Positions 4,823 to 5,165 of a stretch of 5,165 nt of DNA are shown here, in pieces. Under the pieces are notes generated by a model that had not been told where the DNA came from, did no database searches, and saw nothing but the letters and a program-made list of their open reading frames with translations. Source of the DNA: an uncultured Actinomycetes bacterium (GTDB lineage: Bacteria; Actinomycetota; Thermoleophilia; Solirubrobacterales; Solirubrobacteraceae); assembly GCA_937888775.1 (NCBI GenBank), contig CALAQT010000420.1, positions 1-5,165 of the forward strand, written 5' to 3'. The position numbers and the translations under genes were made by a program. Each line of letters begins with the position of its first letter. The stretch's first letter is position 1.

Positions 4823-5165
4823 CTGGGCAGGGCGATCGCGGCGCGAGGCTGCCGCTCGGCGAGGGGCAGCACGTGTTCGAGTGCGGCGGGACCGGCACAG
4901 GGAAGACGACGACCGCGCGCAGGCTGCTCGCCGCGCGGACGCTCGCGCACGGCGCGGCCGCGCTGCTGATCGACCAGAAGGGCGACCCCGAGGACGAGGA
5001 GCAGCTACGACGGATCGCGGCGGCAGCCGGCCGGCCGTTCGTGCTGTTCGACCCTCGCGATCCCGATACCGATCGTTGGCAGCCGTTGTGGGGCGCGCCG
5101 GCGGACGTCGCCGCGCGGGCGGTCGAGCCGATCAAGAAGTCAGAGCCCTACTACGCCGACGTGCT
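4819..5165 (+). CDS. VirD4/TraG-type coupling ATPase domain (partial, runs off the window)
   Basis: The 115 visible residues begin an ATPase of the kind that couples a relaxed DNA strand to a type IV secretion channel, or pumps DNA in FtsK/HerA fashion. Walker A is GGTGTGKT (23-30, Lys29, Thr30), preceded by the short strand HVFEC. LLIDQKGDP (49-57) is the strand and Asp-x-Lys-Gly-Asp motif typical of TraG/VirD4 proteins, and VLFDPRDPDTDRWQPLWG (75-92) matches the next conserved block, where the N-P-L-like element reads QPLWG. Walker B and the Q-rich motif lie beyond the window. ATG 4819 overlaps the TGA of the upstream membrane frame as ATGA, but no Shine-Dalgarno precedes it. Frame 1 is already protein-like from about 4795, so the original gene was probably one continuous frame from 4406. 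The Replic_Relax-like gene upstream supports a mobilisation role. Confidence 0.8.
   Translation, partial: MTGQGDRGARLPLGEGQHVFECGGTGTGKTTTARRLLAARTLAHGAAALLIDQKGDPEDEEQLRRIAAAAGRPFVLFDPRDPDTDRWQPLWGAPADVAARAVEPIKKSEPYYADV

Noticed and set aside
4371..5135. Minus-strand 254-codon frame opposite the coupling ATPase
   Set aside because: Ser/Arg/Pro-rich shadow of the + strand gene that carries clear membrane segments and a Walker A motif.

Overview
This is a strongly GC-rich window in which every supported gene lies on the + strand. Codon third positions in the three long genes are overwhelmingly G or C. GC content, gene types and the protein style (Arg/Ala/Gly-rich) suggest an actinomycete-type bacterium, possibly a deep-branching Actinomycetota lineage such as Thermoleophilia. 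That placement is an inference, not a demonstrated fact.

Layout. Positions 1-258 hold no convincing gene, only a possible 14-codon tail of an upstream gene. Positions 271-3135 encode a large protein of the TM0106-type RecB-like nuclease/helicase family. It retains the Fe-S cysteine tail of a Cas4-like nuclease, a helix-hairpin-helix-like segment, a YprB/RNase_H_2-type 3'-5' exonuclease domain and a complete superfamily 1 helicase. The N-terminal nuclease core and the first cluster cysteine are missing, and an in-frame stop at 256-258 lies just upstream. The gene therefore looks 5'-truncated or rearranged.

Positions 3136-3487 are a noncoding, repeat-dense control-like region. It holds (a) three direct copies of TGGACT at an exact 12-nt spacing, framed by a 12-bp inverted repeat; (b) a 126-bp nested palindrome with 21-nt outer arms (20/21 paired) and perfect 19-nt inner arms; (c) a G-quadruplex-type G-run cluster; (d) a second 12-nt tandem repeat; and (e) a strong Shine-Dalgarno followed by a 12-codon mini-ORF whose stop overlaps the next start as ATGA.

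Positions 3488-4267 encode a winged-helix protein with a PD-(D/E)XK-like core that resembles plasmid replication-relaxation (Replic_Relax/MobC-like) proteins. A 138-nt gap with a small AT-rich island follows. Positions 4406-5165 encode a VirD4/TraG-type coupling ATPase that runs off the window. Its membrane N-terminus (4406-4822) and its ATPase domain (4819 onward) are in different frames. Codon use points to one missing base near 4793-4797, and an ATGA overlap sits where the first frame stops.

Taken together, the right half looks like the mobilisation end of an integrative or conjugative element or plasmid: a repeat-rich cis locus (candidate oriT or origin), a DNA-processing accessory protein and a coupling ATPase. 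The left half is a truncated nuclease-helicase that may mark a junction. The role of the cis locus is inferred from position and symmetry only.
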